Source: Streptomyces sp. NBC_00464
Lineage (GTDB): Bacteria; Actinomycetota; Actinomycetes; Streptomycetales; Streptomycetaceae
Direction of reading: 5' to 3'
Assembly (NCBI RefSeq): GCF_036013915.1
Contig: NZ_CP107899.1
Location: 372,001 to 436,000, forward strand
Length of the DNA: 64,000 nucleotides
The translations under genes were made by a program, and so were the position numbers. Below, piece by piece: positions 52,926-61,907 of this stretch. How positions within the stretch are numbered: the stretch's first letter is position 1; the number at the start of each line of letters is the position of its first letter. A model generated the notes under the pieces. It was not told the DNA's origin and searched no databases. It worked only from the letters and a program-made list of their open reading frames with translations.

Positions 52926-53761
52926 CCGGATCGGCCGGGCAGAGCCGGTGCGGCGGAGGCGTGGCGGAGCACGGAGCTGAGGATCAGCCCGGCGCCGCGC
53001 ACGACCGTGGTCGCAGGATCGTCCGCGAGCCGGACGGGGGCGCCGAGGCTGCCCGCGATCCGGTGGGTGATGTCCGGGCGCAGCGCACCGCCTCCGGCGA
53101 GCAACGGGCCCCTGCGCAGGGCTCCGAGGAGCGCGCCGTTCAGGTCCTGGTGCCACATCCCCGTGACCATGTCCAGGACGGCCCGGACGACGGCGGTGGG
53201 CGTCTCACCGGGATCCAGATCGCTGGTCCCGGTCTCGGCCAGGCGCGCGTCGCGGACCCTTCCGTCGACGAGGAGGGTCACCTCGGTCAGCTCGGCACCG
53301 ATGTCGACGACGAGGAGCGGGCCGCCGTCCTGCGGTCCGGCGCAGGCGGCAGCGGCCCTGGCACTGTCCAGGACGATGACGCTCGACGGGCCGAGCGCGG
53401 TGAGGATCTCCCGGACGGCGGCGCGGTCTCCCGGTCCGGCGAGGACGGGGTGGCTGAGGACGATCACCGTGTCGCTGCGGTCGGCGCCCAGGGCCGTGTC
53501 GGCGATCCGGGCGAGCATCCGGCCGCAGGACTCGGCGTCGACGATGCGGCCGCGCCGGACCGGACGGCCGTCGTGTCCGTACGCACCGGCCTGGTCGGAT
53601 CCGGTGTCCGTCACGACTCCCTGCCCGGGGATCCAGGCGCGCGTGCGCGAACTGCCGAGGTCGATCGCGAGCCCGCGGGTGATCCCGCGGTGCTGCGGAT
53701 GCGGCCGGTGCTGCCGGTGAACGGAGCGAGCCTGCCGCTGTCCGTCGCGCAAAGAACGCAT
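52922..53761 (-). CDS. Short MreB/Mbl-like actin-fold protein
   Basis: 279 residues, compared with about 340 for MreB. The phosphate 1 motif is GLAIDLGSSRTRAW, phosphate 2 is VVDIGAELTEVTLL, and the adenosine motif is LAGGGALRPDITHRIAG. The region between phosphate 1 and 2 is compressed, so part of the subdomain used for polymer contacts is missing. S. coelicolor has a third short MreB-like protein of this kind near its fused secDF, so synteny is plausible. A role in cell-wall or spore-wall assembly is possible but unproven. The N-terminal 28 residues are Arg/His-rich; a later start may be correct. Confidence 0.8.
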   Translation of the reverse strand: MRSLRDGQRQARSVHRQHRPHPQHRGITRGLAIDLGSSRTRAWIPGQGVVTDTGSDQAGAYGHDGRPVRRGRIVDAESCGRMLARIADTALGADRSDTVIVLSHPVLAGPGDRAAVREILTALGPSSVIVLDSARAAAACAGPQDGGPLLVVDIGAELTEVTLLVDGRVRDARLAETGTSDLDPGETPTAVVRAVLDMVTGMWHQDLNGALLGALRRGPLLAGGGALRPDITHRIAGSLGAPVRLADDPATTVVRGAGLILSSVLRHASAAPALPGRSG

Positions 53762-54075
53762 CGCCCCTCACCCCCGGCGCGCTACTGCGGCCGTTCACAC
53801 ACCCATTGACCCGCTGATAGCGAGGCATGGCCGAACCCTCACTATGCAATAGGGAGGCAAAGAAAGCCACTCCCGTACCAAATCGAAGGACGGGGTGGAG
53901 CAGGGAAGTCCGGCGCCGGGCACGAGCGGTTCCGCCGCACCGCGCGGACACTCCCGTGCGACCGGTCGCACGGTCGCCGGAGGCACCTGGGCCGACGGGC
54001 GCAGCGGCGCCGGACGCATGGCCGCCGGGCGTGCGGCCGCCGGACACTCCCCCGCGTCCGACGGCCGCCGCACGG
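53762..54075. other. Intergenic region between ligA-like and mreB-like genes
   Basis: 314 nt with no gene I can support. The part at 53795-53890 is markedly AT-richer than its surroundings and is probably the promoter region of the mreB-like operon. The rest (53890-54075) is GC-rich without clear hairpins. Confidence 0.5.
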
Positions 54076-56169
54076 TCACACCTCGGACGGCAGGAACTCC
54101 GCGATCAGCTCCGCGAACTCCTCCGGACCGGCGATCCGCACCCCCAGGTCCTCCGCCTTGGTGCGCTTGGAGCCGGCCTTCTCACCGGCCACCAGAAGTG
54201 TGGTGCGCTTGGAGACGCTGGAGGACGACTTCCCGCCGGCGCGCTCGATCAGCTCGTTCATCTGATTGCGTGAGAGTTTCTCCAGGGCCCCCGTCATCGC
54301 TCCGGTGACCACCACGGTCATCCCGTCCAGGGGCCGCCCGTCCACGCCCTCGCCGTCCGCCGCGACATCGCCCTCCTCGCCCGGCTCCGGCGGCGGCGTC
54401 GCGCCCGGCTCGCTCATGGTGACCCCGGCGGCAACCAGCTTCTCGATCAGCGGGGCGAGCTCCACCAGCTCCGCGACGACGCCGGCGGCCTTCTCCTTGC
54501 CGATCCCGTCGACCCGCTGGAGCGACTCGACGTCGGCGGCTCTGATGCGGTCCATGTCCGCGAAGTAGCGGGCGATCCGCCGGGACATCGAGCGCCCGGT
54601 GCCTCGCACCCCCAGGGCGCAGAAGACCCGGGAGAGCGGCTGCGCGCGCGCCGCGTCGATCGCGGCCAGGAGATTGTCGGTGCTGGTCTCGCCCATCCGC
54701 TCCAGGTCGAGCAGCTGCCCGCGCTCCAGGGTGAACAGATCGGCGAAGTCGGCGACCAGGCCGGCATCGACGAGCTGGACCACCCGGGTCGCACCGAGGC
54801 CCTCGATGTCGAGCTGGTCGCGCCCCGCCGCGTACGAGATGGAGGCCACCAGACGGCAGTTGCGGCCTCGCACACAGCGCCAGCGCTGCTCACTCGTGTC
54901 GATCTCGGAACCGCACTGCGGGCACGCCTCGGGGAAGACGACCGGCTGCTCGTCACCGGTGCGCAGATGGGCGACCGGGGCCTCGATGCGGGGAATGATG
55001 TCGCCCGCCTTGTAGACCATCACGTGGTCGCCGATCCGCAGATCGCGGCGGGTGATGTCGGCCGGGTTGTGCAGAGTGGCGAAGCTGACGGTCGATCCGT
55101 CGATCTCGACCGGCTCCAGCACGGCGCGCGGCGCGATGATGCCGGTACGGCCCACGTTCCACTCGACGCCGAGCAGGCGGGTTACCTTCTCGACGGCCGG
55201 GAGCTTGTACGCGATGGCCCAGCGCGGTGCCCGGGTGCCGGAGCCGGCGTCGCGCTGGTCGGCGGCGAGGTCCGCCTTGATGACGATGCCGTCGATACCG
55301 AAGGGCAACGAGGCGCGCAGCGAGGCGACTTCCTCGATCCGCGCCTGGGCGTCCTCGGCGGTGGTGACGGTGCGCGGCGCCACCGCCGTGTCCGCTGCGG
55401 TGTGGACTCCGAGTCCGGACGCACGGCCGAGGGTCTCGCTGTGGGGCAGCTCGGCCAGTGTGGCGGTGAGCTCCCCCGATTCGGGCAGCGCCACGACGCC
55501 GTACGCGAAGAACGTCATCTCCACCGTGTAGGGGCGGTCCTTGGCGCGCAGGGTGCCCGCCGCGCCGTTGCGCGCGTTGGCGAAGGGCGCCCCGCCGTGT
55601 TCGGTGCGGAGGGTGTTGGCCTGCTCGAACTGCTCCGTCGTCATCAGGATCTCGCCGCGCATCTCGATCGTGGCCGGCTCGGCGAGCTGCCGGGGCAGTC
55701 CGACGACGGTCCCGATCGCATGCGACACGTCCTCGCCCGCGGTGCCGTCGCCGCGGGTGATCAGCTGCTCCAGCCGGCCGGCGCGGTAACGGGCCGCGAC
55801 CGCGAGGCCGTCGAGCTTCGGCTCGACGCTCCAGGCGGCGACCGGGCGGCCGATCCGGCGCTCCAGCGAGGCCGTCCAGGTGGCGAACTGCTCGGCCGAG
55901 AAGACGTTGTCCAGGGAGAGCATCGGAACCGTGTGCGGCACGTCCCCGACCGCGACGCCTCCGGCCACCTTGCCGGTCGGCGACTCGGCCAGCACGTCCT
56001 GCGGATGCTCCTGCTCGTATGCGGCGATCCCGCGCGCCAGCCGGTCGTACGCATCGTCGTCGAGCACGCTCTCGCCCGTGGCGTAGTACGCGGCGGCGGC
56101 CTGCGACGCTTCTTCGACCGCGGCGGCGTAGGCGGCGGTATCGGCGAGCACAACAGCTGAGTTCGTCAT
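54076..56169 (-). CDS. NAD-dependent DNA ligase (LigA-type), probably a second paralogue
   Basis: About 697 residues. The adenylated lysine is Lys118 (VEPKLDG). OB-fold, four-cysteine zinc finger ([23 protein letters not shown], ligands at both ends), HhH repeats and a C-terminal BRCT domain ([14 protein letters not shown]) are all present, so it should be an active ligase that seals nicks using NAD+. The start is uncertain: ATG at 56169 or 56178, or TTG at 56199. The sequence is divergent from typical housekeeping LigA and it lies in an accessory context. It has an extended acidic loop before BRCT ([17 protein letters not shown]). Confidence 0.9.
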   Translation of the reverse strand: MTNSAVVLADTAAYAAAVEEASQAAAAYYATGESVLDDDAYDRLARGIAAYEQEHPQDVLAESPTGKVAGGVAVGDVPHTVPMLSLDNVFSAEQFATWTASLERRIGRPVAAWSVEPKLDGLAVAARYRAGRLEQLITRGDGTAGEDVSHAIGTVVGLPRQLAEPATIEMRGEILMTTEQFEQANTLRTEHGGAPFANARNGAAGTLRAKDRPYTVEMTFFAYGVVALPESGELTATLAELPHSETLGRASGLGVHTAADTAVAPRTVTTAEDAQARIEEVASLRASLPFGIDGIVIKADLAADQRDAGSGTRAPRWAIAYKLPAVEKVTRLLGVEWNVGRTGIIAPRAVLEPVEIDGSTVSFATLHNPADITRRDLRIGDHVMVYKAGDIIPRIEAPVAHLRTGDEQPVVFPEACPQCGSEIDTSEQRWRCVRGRNCRLVASISYAAGRDQLDIEGLGATRVVQLVDAGLVADFADLFTLERGQLLDLERMGETSTDNLLAAIDAARAQPLSRVFCALGVRGTGRSMSRRIARYFADMDRIRAADVESLQRVDGIGKEKAAGVVAELVELAPLIEKLVAAGVTMSEPGATPPPEPGEEGDVAADGEGVDGRPLDGMTVVVTGAMTGALEKLSRNQMNELIERAGGKSSSSVSKRTTLLVAGEKAGSKRTKAEDLGVRIAGPEEFAELIAEFLPSEV

Positions 56170-56291
56170 GTCCCCCATCCTGCCGTCCACCACTGACAAC
56201 GTGCTGGTGACGAGCGGTGGGCGGCGCCTCGGAACCGGCTCGGAGCCCCACCTGTCCCCTATGCGCCGCCATCCGTCGAATCCTCACATGA

Positions 56292-56303
56292 GAGAGCGCT
56301 CTC
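56292..56303. promoter_or_regulatory. Upstream LacI-type half of an operator pair (GAGAGCGCTCTC)
   Basis: A perfect 12-bp palindrome lying 105 nt before the main operator (centre to centre about 108 nt), suitable for DNA looping by a LacI tetramer. Confidence 0.6.
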
Positions 56304-56363
56304 CCATCAGAACGCACGTCAACTAGCTTCAGAAAGAAGGAACTTGCAGGTCTGCGCACTCTA

Positions 56364-56414
56364 TTGACATGACCGAGACACGCTTTTACGTTCCTCCGAG
56401 AGAGCGCTCTCTCG
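56364..56414 (+). promoter_or_regulatory. Consensus promoter overlapped by an 18-bp LacI-type operator
   Basis: TTGACA (56364-56369) and TACGTT (56387-56392) are separated by 17 nt, a near-consensus housekeeping promoter. The perfect palindrome CGAGAGAGCGCTCTCTCG (56397-56414) covers the predicted start point, so a repressor bound there would block initiation. The central CpG-containing AGCGCT core is typical of LacI-family operators. It drives the DUF1996 gene at 56456 and perhaps the following genes. Confidence 0.75.
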
Positions 56415-56455
56415 CATGGTCAGGAAACCCCCACTTCCCCTCGAACAGGAGTGCC

Positions 56456-57400
56456 GTGCTCTTCTTCCGTCATCGACGCACCGGTGAAGACAGCCGCCGC
56501 AGAACCCTTCCGTCCCGGCGCCACCGCACGGCGGCACTCGTCGCCGCCGCGCTCGCCCTGTCCTTCCTCCAGGCGGCCACCGGCAGCGCGTCCGCCGGGC
56601 CGGACACCGGGATCGCCCCCACCGCCAAGGCCGCTGCGGACGTCGTCCGGGTCGCCGAGTTCCTCGCCGAATGCCCGTACACCCACCGGGCGCCCGACGA
56701 CCCGATCGTCTTCCCCGGGCTGCCCGGGGCCTCGCACATGCACAGCTTCTTCGGCAACGACTCGACGAACGGCAACTCCGACCTCGCCTCACTGGAGAAG
56801 GCCAGGACCAGTTGCGCACCGGACACGGACCTGTCGTCGTACTGGGTGCCGACCCTGTACAACGGCGACACGGAGGTCGAACCCACCGGCACGACCTTCT
56901 ACTACCTGGGCGAAGGCGTCCGGGACGACGTCATCCAGCGGATCCAGCCCTTCCCCCGGGGACTGCGGATCGTCGCGGGGAACGCCAAGGCGACCGGCCC
57001 CGACGACAACACGATCTCGCGCTGGTCGTGCCTGCACCACGGCGAGGTCAACCCGTCCCACGACTTCGTGAACTGCCCGGCGGACGCGATGCTGGAGTCG
57101 TATCTGGACTTCCCGCAGTGCTGGAACGGCAAGGACCTCGACTCGGCCGACCACAAGAGCCACATGGCCTACCCGGTCGGTGGTGAATGCCCGTCGACCC
57201 ACCCGGTGCCGGTTCCCAAGCTGCGCCAGGTGCTGCGGTATCCCGTCAACGGCGACCCGGCGCGGTTCCGACTGGCGTCCGGTCCCGGCTACACGATGCA
57301 CGGCGACTTCTTCAACGTGTGGCCCGAGGCCGAGATGGCGCAGCGTGTCCGCGACTGCATCAACGCCATCGTGAAGTGCGGTGCCGACGGCACCCCCTGA
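56456..57400 (+). CDS. Secreted DUF1996 domain protein
   Basis: 314 residues. The GTG at 56456 follows AGGAG and starts a signal sequence with an Arg-rich front (FFRHRRTGEDSRRR) and hydrophobic core (ALVAAALALSFLQAATG). The mature protein is DUF1996: FLAECPYTHRAPDDPIV, GASHMHSFFGND, STNGNSDLASL, YWVPTLY, and the block from FPQCWNGKDLDS to SHMAYPVGGECPSTHP, with several conserved Cys and His. The family is common in fungi and actinomycetes and its activity is unknown; the His/Cys pattern suggests a metalloenzyme or carbohydrate-active role. It is regulated by a LacI-type operator. Confidence 0.88.
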   Translation: MLFFRHRRTGEDSRRRTLPSRRHRTAALVAAALALSFLQAATGSASAGPDTGIAPTAKAAADVVRVAEFLAECPYTHRAPDDPIVFPGLPGASHMHSFFGNDSTNGNSDLASLEKARTSCAPDTDLSSYWVPTLYNGDTEVEPTGTTFYYLGEGVRDDVIQRIQPFPRGLRIVAGNAKATGPDDNTISRWSCLHHGEVNPSHDFVNCPADAMLESYLDFPQCWNGKDLDSADHKSHMAYPVGGECPSTHPVPVPKLRQVLRYPVNGDPARFRLASGPGYTMHGDFFNVWPEAEMAQRVRDCINAIVKCGADGTP

Positions 57401-57467
57401 CCGCCCGGCACCCGTCCGACGCCCGTCCGGGGCCGTATGCCCCGGGCGGGCCCTTCCGGAGGACCTC

Positions 57468-58052
57468 ATGACGAAGGCGGCCCGCGCCACCGCTGTGCTG
57501 TCCCTGCTTCTGCTCCTGGCCGGCTGCGCGGCCCCGGCGAACGCGCCGAGCCCGTCCGCGTCCGCTCCCCCGGCCCCCGCTCCCCCGCTCTCCGTTCCGG
57601 CCGATCCGACGGATGCCGCCTGGGTCCAGTTGATGACCCCGATGAACGCGCAGGCCGTGGCGCTGCTCTCGCTCGCCGGGCAACGGGCGGATGATCCCCG
57701 GATACGGAGTTGGGCGGCCGCCCTGCGGTCTGCCCAGAACGACGAACTCGCCCGGCTGCGACCGCTGCTGGCCCGGATGGGGCTGCCGGACACCAATGTG
57801 CACAAGGGGCACGACATGCCGGGGATGGTGACGGAGCACGATCTCGAGCACGCCCGAACCGTCGAGGGCGGGGCATTCGACCGCTTCCTGGTGGCGCAGA
57901 TCCGCGACCATCTGCGCCAGTCCGCGCAGGTCTCGCGCTCCGAGACGAAGGCCGGCACCCGCCCGGACGCCCGACGGCTCGCCGCAGCCCTGGTGTCGGC
58001 CCGCCGGGCCGAACTCGACCGGCTGACAAGGCTGTCGGCACGCACCGGCTGA
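57468..58052 (+). CDS. DUF305-like lipoprotein
   Basis: 194 residues with signal and lipobox (LLLLAGC, cysteine at about 20), then a Pro/Ser spacer. The mature region follows the DUF305 four-helix pattern, in which metal-binding blocks are normally MxxHH. Here the first block reads LMTPMNAQAV, with no His pair, whereas the second (HKGHDMPGM) is intact. So copper binding, if any, is altered. The start is fixed by GGAGG 5 nt before ATG. It is 67 nt after the DUF1996 gene and may share its promoter. A ferritin-like fold is likely. Confidence 0.75.
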   Translation: MTKAARATAVLSLLLLLAGCAAPANAPSPSASAPPAPAPPLSVPADPTDAAWVQLMTPMNAQAVALLSLAGQRADDPRIRSWAAALRSAQNDELARLRPLLARMGLPDTNVHKGHDMPGMVTEHDLEHARTVEGGAFDRFLVAQIRDHLRQSAQVSRSETKAGTRPDARRLAAALVSARRAELDRLTRLSARTG

Positions 58053-58114
58053 TGCCTCCACGCCCTTACGCCGAAGGCCTCGGTGGCCGTTTCGGCCCCC
58101 CTCGTACCACCCGG

Positions 58115-58120
58115 TATAAA
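58115..58120 (+). promoter_or_regulatory. Minus-10 element TATAAA for a leaderless lacI-type mRNA
   Basis: TATAAA is followed by exactly 6 nt and the ATG at 58127. No ribosome site precedes the gene, so transcription and translation probably start at the same base. Confidence 0.6.
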
Positions 58121-58126
58121 GACTGC

Positions 58127-59179
58127 ATGACTGCCGACGCGCCGATGCCCGCCCGCCCCGCCACGCTGGAGGACGTCGCCGGGGTGGCCGGGGTGTCCCG
58201 GGCGACGGTGTCCCGGGTGATCAACGGGGCGACCACCGTGGACCCGGCGCTGCGACGGATGGTCGAGGAGGCGGTGGACGCCACCGGGTACGTGCCCAAC
58301 CGTGCTGCCCGCTCGCTGGTGACCCGGCGCACCGACTCGATCGCACTCGTCGTCTCGGAACGCGAGCGACGTCTGGTGTCGGAGCCCTTCGTGGGCCGGA
58401 TGTTCTCCGATCCGTACTTCGGGCGGGTGGTCGGCGGACTGCTCGACGTCCTGCGCCCGGCGGGCATCCAGCTGGTGCTGATGCTGGCCGACGACCAGGA
58501 GTCCCGCGACCAGTTGCTGTCCTACCTGCGCCACGGGCATGTGGACGGGGTGGTGCTGATCTCGTCGCACGCGGACGATCCGCTCCCGGGACTGCTGCAC
58601 GACACCCGGCTGCCCGCCGTGCTCGCCGGACAGCCCCGCAGGCCGACGCCGATCACCTACGTCGAGGCGGACCAGCGGGCCGGGGCCCAGCTGGCGGCCG
58701 ATCACCTGGCTTCGCTGGGCCGTCGTCGGATCGGCACCGTGTCGGGCCCGCAGGACATGCCGGCCGGTCAGGCACGGCTCACGGGCTTCCTGGACGCGCT
58801 CGCCGCGCACGGCATCCGGGACGTGGCCGCCGCCGAGGGCGACTTCACCCATGCGGGCGGGGCGGCGGCGATGCGGCGGCTGCTCGCGGACCGCCCGGAC
58901 CTGGACGCGGTGTTCATCGCGTCGGACCTGATGGCCCTGGGTGCCATTCCGGTGCTGTTGCGGGCCGGCAAGGACGTCCCCGGGGATGTCGCCCTCGTCG
59001 GGTTCGACGACAGCAGTGCGGCCCTGGCCTGCGATCCGCCGCTGACGACGGTCCGGCAGCCGGTGGAGGAGATGTCGGCGGAGATGGCCCGGCTGCTGCT
59101 GAAGCAGATCGGCAGGCCCGGTGTGCCGGCGCCGTCCGTGATCTTCCATCCCACGCTGGTCCGGCGGCAGTCGGCCTGA
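58127..59179 (+). CDS. LacI-family transcriptional regulator
   Basis: 350 residues. The N-terminal HTH is ATLEDVAGVAGVSRATVSRV and the hinge is ATGYVPNRAARSLVTRRT. The periplasmic-binding-protein-like domain spans about 70-345 (HVDGVVLISSHADD, FIASDLMALGAIPVL, VALVGFDDSSAA). It is a candidate to bind the GAGAGCGCTCTC palindromes at 56292 and 56397, controlling the DUF1996 gene. The sequence of the effector pocket does not reveal the ligand. It is transcribed from its own leaderless promoter and converges with the next gene over 17 nt. Confidence 0.9.
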   Translation: MTADAPMPARPATLEDVAGVAGVSRATVSRVINGATTVDPALRRMVEEAVDATGYVPNRAARSLVTRRTDSIALVVSERERRLVSEPFVGRMFSDPYFGRVVGGLLDVLRPAGIQLVLMLADDQESRDQLLSYLRHGHVDGVVLISSHADDPLPGLLHDTRLPAVLAGQPRRPTPITYVEADQRAGAQLAADHLASLGRRRIGTVSGPQDMPAGQARLTGFLDALAAHGIRDVAAAEGDFTHAGGAAAMRRLLADRPDLDAVFIASDLMALGAIPVLLRAGKDVPGDVALVGFDDSSAALACDPPLTTVRQPVEEMSAEMARLLLKQIGRPGVPAPSVIFHPTLVRRQSA

Positions 59180-59196
59180 CCCGGGCCCTCGTGCGG

Positions 59197-61398
59197 TCAG
59201 CCCCGCGCGCCGCTGCCCGCGTCCGTCTCCGTGTCGGAAGGGCCGGGGAGAGCGGAGAGGCCGTTCCCGGGCTCGTTCCCCTGGCTCCGTACGGTCCGGC
59301 GCCCCGTCCCGCGGCCCCGCCCGTCCTCCCGCCGCACCGGCACCTGCGGTCCCGAGACCTCGTGCAGCCAGCGCTTCAGGACCCGGTGCACCGTCTCCGC
59401 GCCGACCAGTTCGGCCGCCCGCTCCCCGCCCTCGGCGGCGGCCGCGTCCAGCGGGTCCGTCATTCCGCGCGGCCACAGCAGGAACGGCCGGGACTGCTCG
59501 CCGCCCAGACCGCCGTGCGAGCCGATCTGCTCCTCGAAGGCGTGCACGGTGCCGGTCTCGGGGTCGTACATCGAGTTGACCATCACATCCGCGACGTGCG
59601 GAAACGTGTCGGTGCGCCGGATCGCGTCGGCAGCGCCCGGGCCGAAGGCGGCCAGCGGGCCCTGTCCGTCCTTCAGCTCCGCCACCGGCACCCGCGCGCC
59701 GTCGCGGCCCAGCACCACCGATCCGTCGCGCTCGCTGCGGACGAGCAGGAAGCCGATGCCGGGGTGGTTGGCGAGCGTGCCGAGCAGGGCGGGGTGGCGG
59801 CGGTCGAGCTGCTCCTGCGAGGCGCGGCCCTCGATGTCGGGGAAGGCGATCAGGCCGAGGTTGCCGGAGGCGAGGACGACCGGGTCGGAGGCCTTCGCCA
59901 CCTGCTTCTCCTCGCCCACGGCGACCGGCCGGTGGAGCGCGATCCGGACCGCGTCGCGTGCCTCGGAGCCGCTCCGGGTGCGCTGGGCCCTTCGGGGCAC
60001 CGGCAGTCCGCTGCCCGCCCGCACCAGGTCCTTGAGCGTGAGCCCGTACGCCCCCGCGAAGGTCTCCCCCGGGCTCTGTCCGTGGTCGGACAGGAGCACG
60101 ATGCGGTAGGTGCGGGGGGTGTGTTCGGCGACCTTGACGATCAGGGCGAGCGAGCGGTCCAGCCGGGCGAGGACCTTCTCGGCGTCCCGGCTGCGCGGCC
60201 CCGAATGGTGGGCCACCTCGTCGTACGCCACCAGGTCGGCGTAGACGGCGGTCCGGCCCGCGAACATGTCCCCTATGACGGCGGAGACCACCACATCGCG
60301 TTCGACGACGGTCGCGAAGGCCCGGATGAAGGGGTAGAGCCCGCCGCGCTTGATCCGGGGCGTCTCCTTGCGGATCCGGGCCCGGGTCGACTGGCCGATC
60401 TCGCGGCCGACCTCGGCGACGAACGAGAGCGCGGTACGGACGGCGTTGGCGGGATCGGAGAAGTAGGCGAAGTATCCGGCTCTGGAGCGTCTGCCCTTGC
60501 CCCGCCGGGCGGCCATCGACAGGACGAGGGCGAGCTGGTCGGCGCCGCCGCTGAAGAGGTTGCCGCGGCTGGCTCCGTCGAGGGTGAGCAGTCCGCCGTC
60601 GCGGGTGCGCACGATGGCGCGGCGCTGCAGTTCGAGGGCGCTCGCCGGTCTGCTGGAGACCATGACGTCGCCGGTCTCCTTCTCGTACCAGCGGAAGGCG
60701 GGGATGTCGTGGTTGCTGCCGTGCAGGATGCCGAGCTGGCTGGCCCCGGTCTGGCTGGACCAGTCGGTGCGCCATGGGGTGAGCCGGTGGCCCCCGGTGT
60801 CGGCCAGCCAGCGCGCGACGGTCGGCATGAGTCCGTCGGCGGCGGCCTGTGCGAGTACGTCGTGGCCGACTCCGTCGAGCTGGATGAAGACGGTGCCGGG
60901 CGGCCCGTCGCCGCCCTCACCGCTGGTGCCGCTGCGGCGGCGGCGTCGTTGGGCCAGGCGCGAGAGTCTGCGGCGGTAGGCGTTGTCGTCACGGACGGCG
61001 AGTGCCGTGGAGGTCGCGGAGGCGACGGCGGACATGACGGCCGCGACGACGACGGCCGTCTCCGGGGCGGCGGCGCCCCGCCCGTCCGGGATGAGCCACA
61101 GCGCGATCAGGAGCAGCGAGCCGTTGAGGAAGAAGACCAGCATGCCGAGGACGAAGGCGGGCACGATGAGCAGGGCCCGTACGAGCACCGGCCAGACCAG
61201 TGCCGAGAGCAGACCGAAGGCGCCCGCGCCCCAGGCCGCGGTGAACGCGGTCTTGGTCACGCTGTCGCCGTCGTCCGACTGGAGCTGGAAGTCCGGCAGA
61301 ATCCCGGCGAGCAGCAGCAGGGTGAGGGTCGATACCGCCCACACCACGATCACCCGCATCAGGGCGCTCCCGGCTGTTCGCCATCGCCCGTCACCCAC
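59197..61398 (-). CDS. Membrane protein with holin-fold N-terminus and alkaline phosphatase-type domain
   Basis: 733 residues. About 15-135 is four membrane helices of the mycobacterial/phage-holin 4 type. About 165-700 is a type I phosphodiesterase/alkaline phosphatase-fold domain with FIQLDGVGHDVL, probable nucleophile in SSQTGASQLG, AYDEVAHHSG, LLSDHGQSPG and IGSHGGLGGEQSRP, so all metal sites appear intact, unlike the EboF-like protein. The holin part probably only anchors the enzyme. The hydrolase domain may be cytoplasmic or extracytoplasmic; topology is not clear. It likely acts on a phospho- or sulfo-ester. No phage genes surround it. Confidence 0.85.
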   Translation of the reverse strand: MGDGRWRTAGSALMRVIVVWAVSTLTLLLLAGILPDFQLQSDDGDSVTKTAFTAAWGAGAFGLLSALVWPVLVRALLIVPAFVLGMLVFFLNGSLLLIALWLIPDGRGAAAPETAVVVAAVMSAVASATSTALAVRDDNAYRRRLSRLAQRRRRRSGTSGEGGDGPPGTVFIQLDGVGHDVLAQAAADGLMPTVARWLADTGGHRLTPWRTDWSSQTGASQLGILHGSNHDIPAFRWYEKETGDVMVSSRPASALELQRRAIVRTRDGGLLTLDGASRGNLFSGGADQLALVLSMAARRGKGRRSRAGYFAYFSDPANAVRTALSFVAEVGREIGQSTRARIRKETPRIKRGGLYPFIRAFATVVERDVVVSAVIGDMFAGRTAVYADLVAYDEVAHHSGPRSRDAEKVLARLDRSLALIVKVAEHTPRTYRIVLLSDHGQSPGETFAGAYGLTLKDLVRAGSGLPVPRRAQRTRSGSEARDAVRIALHRPVAVGEEKQVAKASDPVVLASGNLGLIAFPDIEGRASQEQLDRRHPALLGTLANHPGIGFLLVRSERDGSVVLGRDGARVPVAELKDGQGPLAAFGPGAADAIRRTDTFPHVADVMVNSMYDPETGTVHAFEEQIGSHGGLGGEQSRPFLLWPRGMTDPLDAAAAEGGERAAELVGAETVHRVLKRWLHEVSGPQVPVRREDGRGRGTGRRTVRSQGNEPGNGLSALPGPSDTETDAGSGARG

Positions 61399-61502
61399 GC
61401 CGCTGCCACCTCACGTCCGGGCCCCGCCGTTCCGGGCCCTGCCCCAGCCTTTCACAGCGGGGGCGGCGCGCCGCGGAGCCCCGGGCGGGTGCGGTCGGGC
61501 GG

Positions 61503-61907
61503 TCAGCAGCCGTCGTAGCCGGCGGTCGGCATGGAGAGCCTGCGGTGCACGCCTGCTTTCGTACGGGCGCTGTACGGCGGTTCGTCGAGACCGGCGATCT
61601 CCAGGCGCACGCCGCGCCGCTCGCACTCCGCGGCGAACTGCGGAACCGAGGCGACGGCCCGGGCGAGCACCCGGTCGGTGGGGGCTACGAAGAGTTCGAC
61701 CTCGCCCCCTTCGACGTCGGCCCAGAGCGCTGGGTGGTCGGGGCGCAGTCCGTACAGGCGCAGCTGCCGGGTGACGACGTAGCCCTGGTCGGCTGCCCAG
61801 CGGGCGCACATGGCGTGCTGGCTGCGGGTGTCCACGAGGAACGGATCGCTGTCGAGTTCCTCCAGCGGCGTGAGACTGGCGATGGCCGCCACCCGTACGT
61901 CCCCCAT
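61503..61907 (-). CDS. Small protein of unknown function, resolvase-like pattern
   Basis: 134 residues. The ATG at 61907 follows GGGGAG. The stretch VDTRSQHAMCARWAADQGYVV looks like the region after the active site of serine resolvases (Q-x-x-x-C-x-x-W-A-x-x-x-G-Y), and a later FVAPTDRVLARAVAS block fits the same fold, but there is no catalytic serine or DNA-binding domain. It could be a degenerate or regulatory relative, or an unrelated protein. Only the ORF itself is certain. The long frame running to 62927 is a shadow of the hydrolase gene. Confidence 0.6.
   Translation of the reverse strand: MGDVRVAAIASLTPLEELDSDPFLVDTRSQHAMCARWAADQGYVVTRQLRLYGLRPDHPALWADVEGGEVELFVAPTDRVLARAVASVPQFAAECERRGVRLEIAGLDEPPYSARTKAGVHRRLSMPTAGYDGC

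Noticed and set aside
52226..53809. Plus-strand frames opposite the secDF/mreB-like operon
   Set aside because: Gly/Arg-rich shadow translations without motifs, while the minus strand has overlapping start/stop codons and a recognisable actin fold.
56292..56414. CebR (cellobiose repressor) box
   Set aside because: The palindromes share the AGCGCT core but not the TGGGAGCGCTCCCA sequence, so I call them only LacI-type.
56789..60775. 1328-residue open frame on the minus strand
   Set aside because: It crosses the DUF1996, DUF305 and LacI genes antisense and then runs in another frame of the phosphatase gene; no domain is visible.
59197..61398. Prophage indicated by a holin domain
   Set aside because: Only the four-helix anchor resembles phage holins; there are no other phage genes, integrase or att-like repeats around it.
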